Positions 41,702 through 49,748 of a stretch of DNA of 64,000 nt are shown here, in pieces. This stretch comes from Oceanimonas doudoroffii (GTDB lineage Bacteria; Pseudomonadota; Gammaproteobacteria; Enterobacterales; Aeromonadaceae). The stretch spans positions 101,241-165,240 of the forward strand of contig NZ_NBIM01000006.1 in assembly GCF_002242685.1 (NCBI RefSeq), written 5' to 3'. Position 1 is the stretch's first letter; every line of letters begins with the position of its first letter. The notes beneath the pieces are model-generated. The model was not told the DNA's origin, did not search any database, and was given only the letters and a program-made list of their open reading frames with translations. Position numbers and translations under genes: made by a program.

Positions 41702-43648
41702 ATGGAAGGATACAAGATTCGCCACTGGCTGACGCCATTGCTGGCATTGCTGATGTTGCTGCCCGGGCTGGCCCGGGCCGGCGAGCCCACTCTTGAGGCC
41801 CCGGCCCTGGTGCTGAAGGGCATCCCCTTTGAGGTGACGGTTACCGGTACCGAGCCCCTGTGGCTGGTGCAGGAAGACAACCGCCAGCCGGTCAGCCTTG
41901 AAAACGGTGCGGCAATCATAGAGCTGGTGACTGAGGCCGAGCGCCTGGCGCTCAGCCTGCAGGATGAGGCCGGTACCGTGCTGGCAGAAGCGGCCAGCCC
42001 GGCCATTGCCGCCTGGCTGTCGGTGGTGCCGGCGCTGCTGGCCATTGTGCTGGCGCTGGCGTTCCGTCAGGTGATACTGGCGTTATTCGTGGCCATCTGC
42101 TGTGGCGGCTGGCTGGGTTATGGCCTGGCCGGCGACAAGCTGCTGAGCAGTGTGCTCGACTCGGTGAACGTGCATGTGCTGGCCGCCGCCAGTGATGCCG
42201 AGCATATGTCGGTGGTGTTGTTCTGTCTGCTGATCGGCGGCATGGTGGGCATTATTTCCCGCAACGGCGGCACCGTGGGCATTGCCCGGCACATTACCCG
42301 CTTTGTGCGCGGCCGGCGCAGCGCCCAGACCACCACCGGCCTGCTGGGTACCGCCATTTTCTTTGACGACTACGCCAATGCCCTGATCGTCGGTAACACC
42401 ATGCGCAATATCACCGACCGGCTGCGCATCTCCCGGGAAAAGCTGGCCTATCTGGTGGACTCCACCGCCGCTCCGGTGTCGGCCATTTTGCTGGTGACCA
42501 CCTGGATAGGTTTTCAGGTGGGGCTGATTGATGAGGCGCTCGGCCTGGTGGACGGTTTTGACGGCTCCGCTTACGGGGTGTTTATGGCTTCCATCAGCTA
42601 CAGCTTCTACCCCATTCTGGCGTTGCTGTTCGTGTTTATGATAAGCCTCAGTGGTCGGGACTTTGGCCCCATGCTCAAGGCCGAGCGACGGGCGGTGCGC
42701 CGACAGCGTGAGGCGGACGATGAACTGACCGACCGGGAAGCCATCGCCGAGGAAGCCAGCATCGATGCCAAACCGGGTATTCCCCATCGGGCGCTGAACG
42801 CCATCGTTCCCATGACGGTGCTGGTGCTCACCACCCTTGGGGGAATATGGTACACCGGCATGAGCGAGCTGGGCTTTCCCGCCGAGGCCGGCCTGCGCGA
42901 TGTGTTCGGCAGCAGCGATTCCTTTACCGCCATGATGTGGGGCTCGCTGCTCAGTACCCTGGTGGCGCTGGTGATGACCCGCATTCAGGGCCTGCTGAGC
43001 ATGGACGAGGCCGCCCATTACTGGTTTGAAGGGGTGAAGTCGATGCTGCTGCCCATCACCATTTTGATGATGGCCTGGGCGCTGTCGTCGGTGAACGAGA
43101 CCCTGAATACCAGCGATTACCTGGTGAGCGTGCTCAGCGACAGCCTGCAGCCGGAACTAATTCCGGTGAGCGTGTTTGTGTTGTCGGCCTTTACCGCCTT
43201 TGCCACCGGCTCGTCCTGGGGCGTAATGGGAATCATGATGCCCCTGGTGGTGCCCCTGGCCTGGGCGGTGCTGCAGCACCATGGCCTGGCCGGCGACCCG
43301 GACGCCATGCATCTGTTCTATGCCTCGGTGGCGGCGGTGCTGGCCGGCGCGGTATGGGGGGATCATTGTTCGCCCCTGGCCGAGACCACCCTGTTGGCCG
43401 CCATGGCCTCGGGCTGCGGCCTGGTGGAGCATGTGCGCACCCAGTTGCCCTATGCGCTGTTTGTGGGGGTAATCGCCACCCTGTTTGGTGTGGTGCCGGT
43501 GGCCTACGGCATGCCCTGGTGGCTGGGCATTATCATCTGTACCCTGGCCATGGCCGCCGGCCTGCGGCTGCTGGGCAAGCGGGCCGACGCGGAAGAAGGT
43601 GAACCGGAAGCCACTGTGAATATTGATGCAGTAAAAACGTCATCCTGA
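41702..43648 (+). CDS. NhaC-family carrier with N-terminal periplasmic domain, copy 2
   Basis: A 648-residue NhaC-type transporter. An N-terminal signal/anchor (residues about 10-26) and a roughly 75-residue soluble Ig-like segment (ALVLKGIPFEVTVTGTEP) precede the transport domain. Conserved parts are FFDDYANALIVGNTMRNITD, LVDSTAAPVSAILLV, FATGSSWGVMGIMMPLVVPLA and AVWGDHCSPLAETTLLAAM. CAGGAG precedes the ATG. Its place directly behind puuA makes it a candidate polyamine-linked carrier, not a proven Na+/H+ antiporter. The extra N-terminal domain distinguishes it from copy 1. Confidence 0.87.
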   Translation: MEGYKIRHWLTPLLALLMLLPGLARAGEPTLEAPALVLKGIPFEVTVTGTEPLWLVQEDNRQPVSLENGAAIIELVTEAERLALSLQDEAGTVLAEAASPAIAAWLSVVPALLAIVLALAFRQVILALFVAICCGGWLGYGLAGDKLLSSVLDSVNVHVLAAASDAEHMSVVLFCLLIGGMVGIISRNGGTVGIARHITRFVRGRRSAQTTTGLLGTAIFFDDYANALIVGNTMRNITDRLRISREKLAYLVDSTAAPVSAILLVTTWIGFQVGLIDEALGLVDGFDGSAYGVFMASISYSFYPILALLFVFMISLSGRDFGPMLKAERRAVRRQREADDELTDREAIAEEASIDAKPGIPHRALNAIVPMTVLVLTTLGGIWYTGMSELGFPAEAGLRDVFGSSDSFTAMMWGSLLSTLVALVMTRIQGLLSMDEAAHYWFEGVKSMLLPITILMMAWALSSVNETLNTSDYLVSVLSDSLQPELIPVSVFVLSAFTAFATGSSWGVMGIMMPLVVPLAWAVLQHHGLAGDPDAMHLFYASVAAVLAGAVWGDHCSPLAETTLLAAMASGCGLVEHVRTQLPYALFVGVIATLFGVVPVAYGMPWWLGIIICTLAMAAGLRLLGKRADAEEGEPEATVNIDAVKTSS

Positions 43649-43692
43649 AGAAACCGTAGCACGAAGCACCCTCAGGGTTGCTGACTTCGACA

Positions 43693-43733
43693 CGCCGGAA
43701 GTGCGACATTTCGCCGCACTTCCGGCGTTTTTA
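43693..43733 (+). terminator. Rho-independent terminator after the NhaC-family gene
   Basis: A 13-bp stem (CGCCGGAAGTGCG and its complement) with a nine-base loop is followed by five T. Confidence 0.93.
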
Positions 43734-43744
43734 TTCGTGCTACC

Positions 43745-45037
43745 ATGGCGCTTTGTGTGTGTTACTTGGCCGCCATGACCCAACTCCGTTCCGCCAGCCT
43801 GCCCCTGCTCGAGCTGAACCATGTGCTGCGCTTTAGCCTGTACAGCCGCTGGATGTTTGTGGCCGTGCTCGGCTCCAGCACCCTGGTGTTCTACCTGTTG
43901 CACCTTAATTTGCCGCTGCTGCCGCTGGCGGCGGTGGCCATCGGCGTGGCCGTGATCAACCTGTGGCTGAATCGCGACTGGCGCCTTGGCCGGCCGGTAC
44001 GGCGGCTGCTGGCATGTGGCCTGCTGCTGGACGTGCTGGCGCTGGGGCTGGTGCTGGGACTGACCGGCGGGGCCAGCAATCCGCTGGCGGTGCTGTTTCT
44101 GCTGCCATTGATGATGGCGGCACTGGTGTGTTCACCCGGGGTTGCCTGGGGGCTGACCGGTATCGCCACCGGTCTCTATCTGCTGTTGTTCTTCTGGCAC
44201 CTGCCGTTGCCGGCTGGAGAACATGGCGGCCACGAGGCCCTGTTCAACCTGCATCTGGTGGGCATGTGGCTGACCTTTGCGCTATCGGCGGGGTTGATCA
44301 CCTCCTGTGTATCCCGGCTGGTGCGTATATTGGGTGAACGGGAGCGGCGGCTGAACCAGGCCTATCGGCGCCAGGACAGCGACGAGCGACTGCTGGTGCT
44401 GGCGATGGAGGCGGCGAGCCTGACTCACCAGCTGTCCACCCCCCTCAATAACCTGTTTCTGCTCAATGAAGAGCTGCGCGAAACCCCCGATCTGCCCCGT
44501 GAGGTGCAGGAAGATCTGCAGTTGGCCCATTCCCAGCTTGAACAGTGCGCCGATATTCTGAGCCGGCTTAAATCTCAGAGCCAGGCGGAACGAGAGCCGG
44601 TGCGGCTCTATCGTACTCTTGGGGAGCGACTGGCCCAATGGCAGAACCTGCGGCCGGAGGTGCGGGTAGAATGGCAGCATTCAAATATGGCGCAAGACCG
44701 AACTGTGCGGCTCAGCCCGCTGTTCTGGCCGGCGTTGTTCAACATCCTCAACAATGCCGCCGATGCCGGCGAAGGCCGCATTGAACTGCATACTCGGTTT
44801 CACACCAACGGTGACTGGGAGCTGGGCGTGCATAACCGTACCGGCGTGCTCTCTGAGGCCCAGTTGCGCCGGGCCGGACTGGATCAGTTCGACTCGGACA
44901 AACCTGCCGGCCTGGGGCTGGGAGTCTGGTTGTCGCATGCGACCCTGTCGCGGCTAAACGGCCGGCTGGAGCTCAGCAATCACGCCGAAGGGGGAGTTTA
45001 CGCACGCATTTTGTTGCCGCTGGAGCCCATCTCATGA
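43745..45037 (+). CDS. regB: RegB/PrrB-type redox sensor histidine kinase
   Basis: A 430-residue membrane kinase with about six N-terminal helices. The loop GGASNPLAVLFLLPL fits the quinone-binding GGXXNP signature of the RegB/PrrB/RoxS family, and the H-box is THQLSTPLNNLFLL (His at about 233). The ATPase part is divergent, with NILNNAADAG and AGLGLGVWLSHATL. The family signals the redox state of the quinone pool or respiratory chain. The start is uncertain: neither ATG 43745 nor ATG 43775 has a good ribosome site. It overlaps the regulator gene by four bases. Confidence 0.88.
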   Translation: MALCVCYLAAMTQLRSASLPLLELNHVLRFSLYSRWMFVAVLGSSTLVFYLLHLNLPLLPLAAVAIGVAVINLWLNRDWRLGRPVRRLLACGLLLDVLALGLVLGLTGGASNPLAVLFLLPLMMAALVCSPGVAWGLTGIATGLYLLLFFWHLPLPAGEHGGHEALFNLHLVGMWLTFALSAGLITSCVSRLVRILGERERRLNQAYRRQDSDERLLVLAMEAASLTHQLSTPLNNLFLLNEELRETPDLPREVQEDLQLAHSQLEQCADILSRLKSQSQAEREPVRLYRTLGERLAQWQNLRPEVRVEWQHSNMAQDRTVRLSPLFWPALFNILNNAADAGEGRIELHTRFHTNGDWELGVHNRTGVLSEAQLRRAGLDQFDSDKPAGLGLGVWLSHATLSRLNGRLELSNHAEGGVYARILLPLEPIS

Positions 45038-45564
45038 TGACCGACTTTTTGCTGGTGGATGACAACGAGACGTTTGCGCGCCTGCTGTGCCGGGGCTTTA
45101 AACGCCGGGGGCTGAACCTGGAGTGGGCGGCCACCGGCGAGCAGGTGCTGGCGCTGTCCGCCCGTTTCCAGGGCATTTTGCTGGACCTGAATCTGGACGG
45201 CGAAAGCGGCCTGCAACTGCTGCCGGCGCTGGTAGCGGCCCAGCCTGAGGCGCGCATTGTGGTGCTCACCGGCTATGCCAGCATCAGTACCGCCATTGCC
45301 GCCATCAAGCTGGGCGCGGTGCAGTATTTGCCCAAACCGGCAGAAATCGACGCCATTCTTGCCGCCTTTGAAGAGGAAGGCACAGAGCAGACCGCGGCCC
45401 TGAGCATTGAGGAGGCATCGCCTTCACTCAGGCGGCACCAGTGGGAATATGTGCAGTTTGTGCTGCAGCAGCACGAGGGCAATATTTCGGCCACCGCCCG
45501 GGCCCTGGGCATGCACAGGCGCAGCCTGCAGCGCATGCTGCAGAAGCATGCCGTAAGTCGTTGA
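45034..45564 (+). CDS. regA: RegA/PrrA-type response regulator
   Basis: A 176-residue protein with a receiver domain (phosphoacceptor Asp51 in LLDLNLDGESG, and VVLTGYASISTAIAAIKLGA) and a Fis-type helix-turn-helix (GNISATARALGMHRRSLQRML). This matches RegA/PrrA/ActR, activated by RegB and controlling energy metabolism and often cytochrome oxidases. The ATG 45034 overlaps the regB stop (ATGA). A copper-chaperone gene follows after 134 bases and could be a target. Confidence 0.9.
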   Translation: MMTDFLLVDDNETFARLLCRGFKRRGLNLEWAATGEQVLALSARFQGILLDLNLDGESGLQLLPALVAAQPEARIVVLTGYASISTAIAAIKLGAVQYLPKPAEIDAILAAFEEEGTEQTAALSIEEASPSLRRHQWEYVQFVLQQHEGNISATARALGMHRRSLQRMLQKHAVSR

Positions 45565-45654
45565 CGGCTGCGACAATGTGCCGCATGGTGCCGGTAATGG
45601 TTTTTTTCTAGTATGAACGGGACTCATCTTTTACTACCCGTGCAACGGATTTCG

Positions 45655-45683
45655 GCGGCGCTGACCGGCGCCGCGCTTTTTAT
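45655..45683 (+). terminator. Terminator-like hairpin before the copper chaperone gene
   Basis: GCGGCGC (45655-45661) pairs with GCGCCGC (45668-45674), followed by GC, TTTTTA and TTTT. It ends 15 bases before the next start codon, so it either ends the regA transcript or attenuates the downstream gene. Confidence 0.7.
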
Positions 45684-45698
45684 TTTCAGGAGAGCCCC

Positions 45699-46187
45699 AT
45701 GAATGTAATGCGCAGTGCCATCGCTTCCCTGCTGTTGCTCAGCGCCAGCGGCGCCCTGGCCCATGAATATGAGCAGGGTGGGCTGCATATCGATCACCCA
45801 TGGAGCCGTCCGGCCCCGCCCATGGCGGCCAACGGCAGCGCCTATCTGGTGATCAACAACCAGGGCAGGGCCGATGATGTGCTGCTGGGCGCCAGCACGC
45901 CCCTGGCCGAGCGGGTGGAAATCCACACACACCTGATGGACGGCGACATGATGAAAATGCGCCAGCTCAAGAGCCTGCCGATTCCCGCCGGCGAAACGGT
46001 GAGCCTGGCCCCGGGCGGCCATCACCTGATGCTGATGGGACTGAAGCAGGCCCCCCAGCTGGGAGATCGTTTTCCCCTGACCCTGCGGTTTGAACAGGCG
46101 GGCGAGGTCGAGGTGGAAATATCGGTGGACGGAGAAGAGGCCAAACCCGCGAAGGAAGTCCACGGGTACGGTCATCACCATCACTGA
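45699..46187 (+). CDS. PCuAC periplasmic copper chaperone
   Basis: A 162-residue exported protein (signal peptide residues 1-21). It carries the exact Cu(I)-binding pattern H-X10-M-X21-H-X-M (His76, Met87, His109, Met111). PCuAC proteins load the CuA site of cytochrome oxidase. An additional C-terminal histidine tail (residues about 155-162, HGYGHHHH) may bind more copper. AGGAG precedes the ATG. It follows a redox two-component system and a terminator-like hairpin, and the stop overlaps the stop of the convergent PPTase gene by seven bases. Confidence 0.94.
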   Translation: MNVMRSAIASLLLLSASGALAHEYEQGGLHIDHPWSRPAPPMAANGSAYLVINNQGRADDVLLGASTPLAERVEIHTHLMDGDMMKMRQLKSLPIPAGETVSLAPGGHHLMLMGLKQAPQLGDRFPLTLRFEQAGEVEVEISVDGEEAKPAKEVHGYGHHHH

Positions 46188-46951
46188 GTTTCAGTTGTGT
46201 CGAGTATCCCAAAAGGGCCATCAGGCCCTTTTTTGTGATTGCTTAGTCCGCGTCTGGCGGCATCCCGCATGACGTGTTCAAGGTTAATCGAGGCCTGGTG
46301 CAACAGAGGGGCGGCAGTGACTTTTTCACTGACAACGGCGAGCCGGTAATGATCCAGACGGGACTGCATCAGATGCCAGGGGGAATCGTTTTCCAGCAGG
46401 GCAGGGTATGAGAGTCCTGTCAGGGTGGTCCGGGCCTGCTCGGCGGGAGTCAGCGCTTTGTACAGAGCCTCCTTGGCGCACCAGATCCGATAGAAATACC
46501 GCTGCAGCTCGGCAGGGTGTTCGGGTAACAGGGCAACTTCTTCGTTGCTCATAAACAGGGCGGCCATTTCCCGGAAGCGGCGTCCGCTTTTCATCCATTC
46601 CACATCAATGCCTATCCTGAACGAACTTAATCCAAAGCAGATCAGATGGTGGCTGTGACTCAGGCTGATATGGGCGGGAACAGGCAGATTGTGAATAAGA
46701 GGGGCCGCATTGGTCCGCTCTTCAATATCCCACTCTGTGGTGGCCCGCCGGTAATGCCGGCTCAGGGCTGTGCACATCAGCAGCCTGCTGTGCAGATATT
46801 GTTGCCGCCGTCCGGGCGCGCGGAGCGAGTGGAAAAAATCCCGTTGAGCAGGGGGGAGCAAGGCCAGCCCGGCATCGGGGACGGGCTGGCCGGGGGCACC
46901 GGCGCTGGCAAACCAGAGCAGTATGGTGCCGAGGCTGTCGTTAGCGGGCAA
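46181..46951 (-). CDS. 4'-phosphopantetheinyl transferase of the aryl polyene locus
   Basis: A 256-residue Sfp-type enzyme with the magnesium motif GIDVEW (114-119) and the WCAKEALYK motif (157-165). It attaches phosphopantetheine to the ACPs encoded at 49.2-49.7 kb. There is no ATG; TTG 46951 is the only fitting start, overlapping the upstream gene by 11 bases, with GGAG a little far upstream. A terminator hairpin lies inside its last codons. APE clusters often contain such a transferase. Confidence 0.88.
   Translation of the reverse strand: MPANDSLGTILLWFASAGAPGQPVPDAGLALLPPAQRDFFHSLRAPGRRQQYLHSRLLMCTALSRHYRRATTEWDIEERTNAAPLIHNLPVPAHISLSHSHHLICFGLSSFRIGIDVEWMKSGRRFREMAALFMSNEEVALLPEHPAELQRYFYRIWCAKEALYKALTPAEQARTTLTGLSYPALLENDSPWHLMQSRLDHYRLAVVSEKVTAAPLLHQASINLEHVMRDAARRGLSNHKKGPDGPFGILDTTETQ
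46211..46233. terminator. Bidirectional terminator inside the PPTase 3' end
   Basis: AAAAGGGCC-ATCA-GGCCCTTTT forms a 9-bp stem with T-runs on both strands. It ends the rightward PCuAC transcript and, for the PPTase, lies about 25 bases before the stop codon within the coding sequence. Confidence 0.8.
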
Positions 46952-47381
46952 GCTTGACGACTTCTCCGGTCAGGGCAACACCGGCGATCACCGCACCGGC
47001 ATGACACTCATACTGGGTATTGCTGTTGACCTTATTTTTCTTGTAGTAGCTGGCGATGTTGATCACGGCATTGCCGCCTTCCTTTCTGACCCTGTCCTGT
47101 AGTGACAGCATGGCGGACAACATGACCCAGCGGCAGGCTTCCTCATCACTTTTGTTAAATGCATTGGTTTTTTTATTGCTAGAGAAGTTGCCCAGACTGC
47201 GTTCTACCCTAGGATGTTTCTGAGTGCCGAAATAAAACCCGATATTAGGGTCCAGACGTTCCTGGAAGTCGGGAGAGGCCATGGCTTCCTCAATGGATAA
47301 CATGTGTTTGGTATCACGGCTGAATGCCTGGGGAGACATCAGCATAAAAAATAGCGACAGGGCAGTAACGAGCACTTTCAT
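46941..47381 (-). CDS. APE-cluster exported protein of unknown function
   Basis: A 146-residue protein with a signal peptide (residues 1-21, MKVLVTALSLFFMLMSPQAF). The mature part contains DTKHMLSIEEAMASPDF, GFYFGTQKHPRVERSLG, TNAFNKSDEEACRWVMLSA, KEGGNAVINIASYYKKN and a final AGAVIAGVALTGEVVKL. This is the small protein often mislabelled 'excinuclease ATPase subunit' in aryl polyene clusters; it has no nuclease or ATPase motif. Its role is unknown. AAGGA precedes the ATG. It is co-directional and overlapping with the PPTase gene. Confidence 0.8.
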   Translation of the reverse strand: MKVLVTALSLFFMLMSPQAFSRDTKHMLSIEEAMASPDFQERLDPNIGFYFGTQKHPRVERSLGNFSSNKKTNAFNKSDEEACRWVMLSAMLSLQDRVRKEGGNAVINIASYYKKNKVNSNTQYECHAGAVIAGVALTGEVVKLAR

Positions 47382-47706
47382 TGAATTCTTCCTTAATGGC
47401 TGCAAATTTCCTCATAAGTTAGCGATTATAGGTAGCTTGTGTTTATTGAGTAAACCGTTTTTGCTTTGCATTATGGGAGGGAGGGGGTAAAATCGCCCTT
47501 TAATAACAGGGTTAAAAGAAGTTTTGTCTGATTTTCATGGTTTCGTCATGAATGTGTAAAATACGACTGTATTTTGTCATCATCAGGCAATGGAAACTGT
47601 CCTTGGGGTCGCTTTTTGTTGATAACCCAGTGCCAGATTTTAACCAGAAATAATGTCGCCAGGGTGGGAGTGGCTGGCCTGTGTTGGACTACAGGCAGGA
47701 GTAAGG
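47382..47706. promoter_or_regulatory. Divergent promoter region of the aryl polyene operon
   Basis: This 325-base AT-rich region serves the leftward small protein/PPTase pair and the rightward ape operon. A 7-bp inverted repeat (AAAATAC at 47558-47564 and GTATTTT at 47569-47575) lies in it, as does the AGGAG of apeC near its right end. The rightward transcript probably has a long leader. I find no clear operator for a known regulator. Confidence 0.5.
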
Positions 47707-48462
47707 ATGTCATTAGGTTTCAAGTTGCAGTCATGGAATGCCCTGGCACCCGGCCTGGAAGGGCCTTGTGCATGGCGTCGCTGGCTGGAGCAGCCTGTTC
47801 CTCTTGAGCCGGGATTGCACAAGATCTCCCTGAAACAGATCCCGCCCCTGTTACGGCGGCGTTTTACCGAGCCTGGCCGTTGCGCCGCCGGAGCGGCCCT
47901 GCCGCTGCTTGAACAGAACGATGCCATGCCGGGGGTGTTTGCTTCCCGCCATGGCGACACCCCGCTGACCCTGTCGTTGCTGGAAGGCATTGCCGCTGAA
48001 CAACCCATGTCACCCACCGGCTTCAGCCTGGCGGTTCACAATGCCGTCAGCGGTCTGCTGTCCATTGCGCGCCAGGACGTCAGTGAAGTCACCGCCATTG
48101 CCGCCACCGACAACCTGATCCCCCTGGCGTTGCTGGAGTCGGCGACCCAGCTGCAGCAACGAGAGCGGGTGCTGTGCCTGATCTATGACGTTCCCCTGCC
48201 CGAACTGTACCGGCCCTACAGCCAGTGTGAGTCTTTTCCCTTTGCGCTGGCCATGCTGCTCTCCCGCACCGAGGGTACCGGAATGACCCTTGAGCAGAGC
48301 GAACCTGAGCAGTCAGTGCCAGCTTCGGCTGACGCCTCGCAGAACCAAAGTGAACTGCTGCAAATGATGCGCCTGCTGTGTGGCCTGGACGACAGCGCCC
48401 GTTTTGGCTCGGCGTCGGGAGCAGGCTGGCGCTTGCGTGGCGGGTCCGCGGCCCGGGGGTGA
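47707..48462 (+). CDS. apeC: APE chain-length factor-like ketosynthase domain (ApeC)
   Basis: A 251-residue protein of the Ketoacyl-synt_2 (PF13723) type: WNALAPGLEG, SLKQIPPLLRRRFTEPGRCA, TPLTLSLLEGIAAEQPMSPTGFSLAVHNA and FPFALAMLLSRT. It resembles the N-terminal lobe of a ketosynthase without the catalytic Cys-His-His set, and in APE clusters pairs with the ApeO ketosynthase as chain-length factor. ATG 47707 has AGGAG five bases before it. It is the first gene of the rightward operon. Confidence 0.85.
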   Translation: MSLGFKLQSWNALAPGLEGPCAWRRWLEQPVPLEPGLHKISLKQIPPLLRRRFTEPGRCAAGAALPLLEQNDAMPGVFASRHGDTPLTLSLLEGIAAEQPMSPTGFSLAVHNAVSGLLSIARQDVSEVTAIAATDNLIPLALLESATQLQQRERVLCLIYDVPLPELYRPYSQCESFPFALAMLLSRTEGTGMTLEQSEPEQSVPASADASQNQSELLQMMRLLCGLDDSARFGSASGAGWRLRGGSAARG

Positions 48463-48467
48463 ATGCA

Positions 48468-49268
48468 ATGCCGGCCTCTCTCAATCATCTGTGGCGCTGG
48501 TGCGCAACCGCCTTCAGTTTTCTGGTGTTCGGGCTGGGTGGCATATTGCTGCCGCTGCTGGCCCTGCCGGTACTGTACTGCCTGCCGGGTACCACAAGGC
48601 AGCGTGAACACCAGGGGCAGCGGCTGATCCATCATGTCTTTCGCGGCTATATCGGTATGATGAAAGGCCTGGGGGTGCTCAGCTACGAGGTGGAAAACCG
48701 GGAAAAACTGCGGGATGCCAGGTTGATACTGGCGAACCATCCGTCGCTTATCGATGTGGTTTTCCTTATCGCCCTGGTGCCCAATGCCAACTGTGTGGTG
48801 AAGGGCAAACTGCTCCGCAATCCCTTTACCCGGGGGGCGCTCAAACTCGCTGGCTATATCATCAACGAAGACAACGAAAAGGTGATTGCCGCAGCGGGAG
48901 ACGCCTTTGCCAAAGGCGATGCACTGATTATCTTTCCCGAGGGAACCCGGACCACGCCAGGGATGCCGCTGAGCTTTAAAAGAGGGGCTGCCAATGTGGC
49001 GATCCGTAATGGCGCCGACATCACACCGGTACTGATCAGCTGTCGCCCCGGTACCCTGAGCAAGCAGGATCCCTGGTACCGAGTACCGGCGGCCAGGGTG
49101 CATGTTCGCATTCGCGTCAACGACACCATACCGGTGGCGGCTTGGCTGCGGGAAAGCGTCCCGTCCCTTGCTGCCCGCCAGTTAACGGCGGATCTCGCCG
49201 ATTATTTTACTGAGGAGTTAACACGTTATGAGCAGCCTGCAGTTGGAAGTAAAGCAGATGATTATTGA
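48468..49268 (+). CDS. apeD: 1-acyl-glycerol-3-phosphate-type acyltransferase (ApeD)
   Basis: A 266-residue membrane-attached PlsC-family acyltransferase. A hydrophobic helix at about 14-38 is followed by the catalytic motif NHPSLIDVVF and by IIFPEGTRTTPG. It presumably moves the polyene or a fatty acyl group to a lipid acceptor. ATG 48468 lies 5 bases after the apeC stop. It overlaps the next gene by 41 bases, unusually much in this operon. An in-frame GTG start nine bases earlier (48459) would also be possible. Confidence 0.85.
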   Translation: MPASLNHLWRWCATAFSFLVFGLGGILLPLLALPVLYCLPGTTRQREHQGQRLIHHVFRGYIGMMKGLGVLSYEVENREKLRDARLILANHPSLIDVVFLIALVPNANCVVKGKLLRNPFTRGALKLAGYIINEDNEKVIAAAGDAFAKGDALIIFPEGTRTTPGMPLSFKRGAANVAIRNGADITPVLISCRPGTLSKQDPWYRVPAARVHVRIRVNDTIPVAAWLRESVPSLAARQLTADLADYFTEELTRYEQPAVGSKADDY

Positions 49269-49488
49269 GGCTCTCGATCTTGAAGATATCGAGGCGGAAG
49301 AAATTGACGACGATGATGCCCTCTTCGTTGATGGTCTTGGGCTGGACTCGATTGATGCGTTGGAAATCGGCCTGGCATTGCAGAAACGCTATGGCATCAA
49401 ACTGAAAGCGGATTCAGAAGATACCAAAAAACATTTTGCCAGTGTGAACGCGCTGGCCGCCTTGATTCAAACCCAAACCGGACAATAA
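49228..49488 (+). CDS. apeE: Acyl carrier protein 1 (ApeE)
   Basis: An 86-residue ACP. The phosphopantetheine serine is Ser41 in GLGLDSIDALEIG. The protein is acidic with the four-helix ACP layout. GAGGAG lies ten bases before the ATG, inside the end of apeD. It carries the growing polyene chain together with ApeF, after priming by the PPTase encoded at 46.2 kb. Confidence 0.93.
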   Translation: MSSLQLEVKQMIIEALDLEDIEAEEIDDDDALFVDGLGLDSIDALEIGLALQKRYGIKLKADSEDTKKHFASVNALAALIQTQTGQ

Positions 49489-49497
49489 GTGAACCTC

Positions 49498-49743
49498 ATG
49501 TCAGATCAGGAACAAATCTATCAGAAAATCGCCAGCGTGCTTGAAGAGCTGTTTGAAATCGATCCGGCGGATATTAATCCAGAGGCGAACCTGTATCAGG
49601 ATCTGGATATCGACAGCATAGATGCCGTCGATCTGGTCGTGGAGCTGAAGAAGATGACCGGCAAGAAGATAAAGCCGGAGGACTTCAAATCGGTGCGCAC
49701 GGTGCAGGATGTGGTGACTGAAGTCGAGAAACTGCTGAGCTGA
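49498..49743 (+). CDS. apeF: Acyl carrier protein 2 (ApeF)
   Basis: An 81-residue ACP with Ser40 in DLDIDSIDAVDLVVEL as the attachment site. ATG 49498 is used; GTG 49489, directly after the apeE stop, would add three residues. Two ACPs are usual in APE clusters: one for chain extension, one probably for priming. Confidence 0.9.
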   Translation: MSDQEQIYQKIASVLEELFEIDPADINPEANLYQDLDIDSIDAVDLVVELKKMTGKKIKPEDFKSVRTVQDVVTEVEKLLS

Positions 49744-49748
49744 ATCCG

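Noticed and set aside
47551..47580. AAAATAC/GTATTTT repeat as a terminator
   Set aside because: The stem is short and AT-only and no gene ends before it; it is listed only as part of the divergent ape promoter region.
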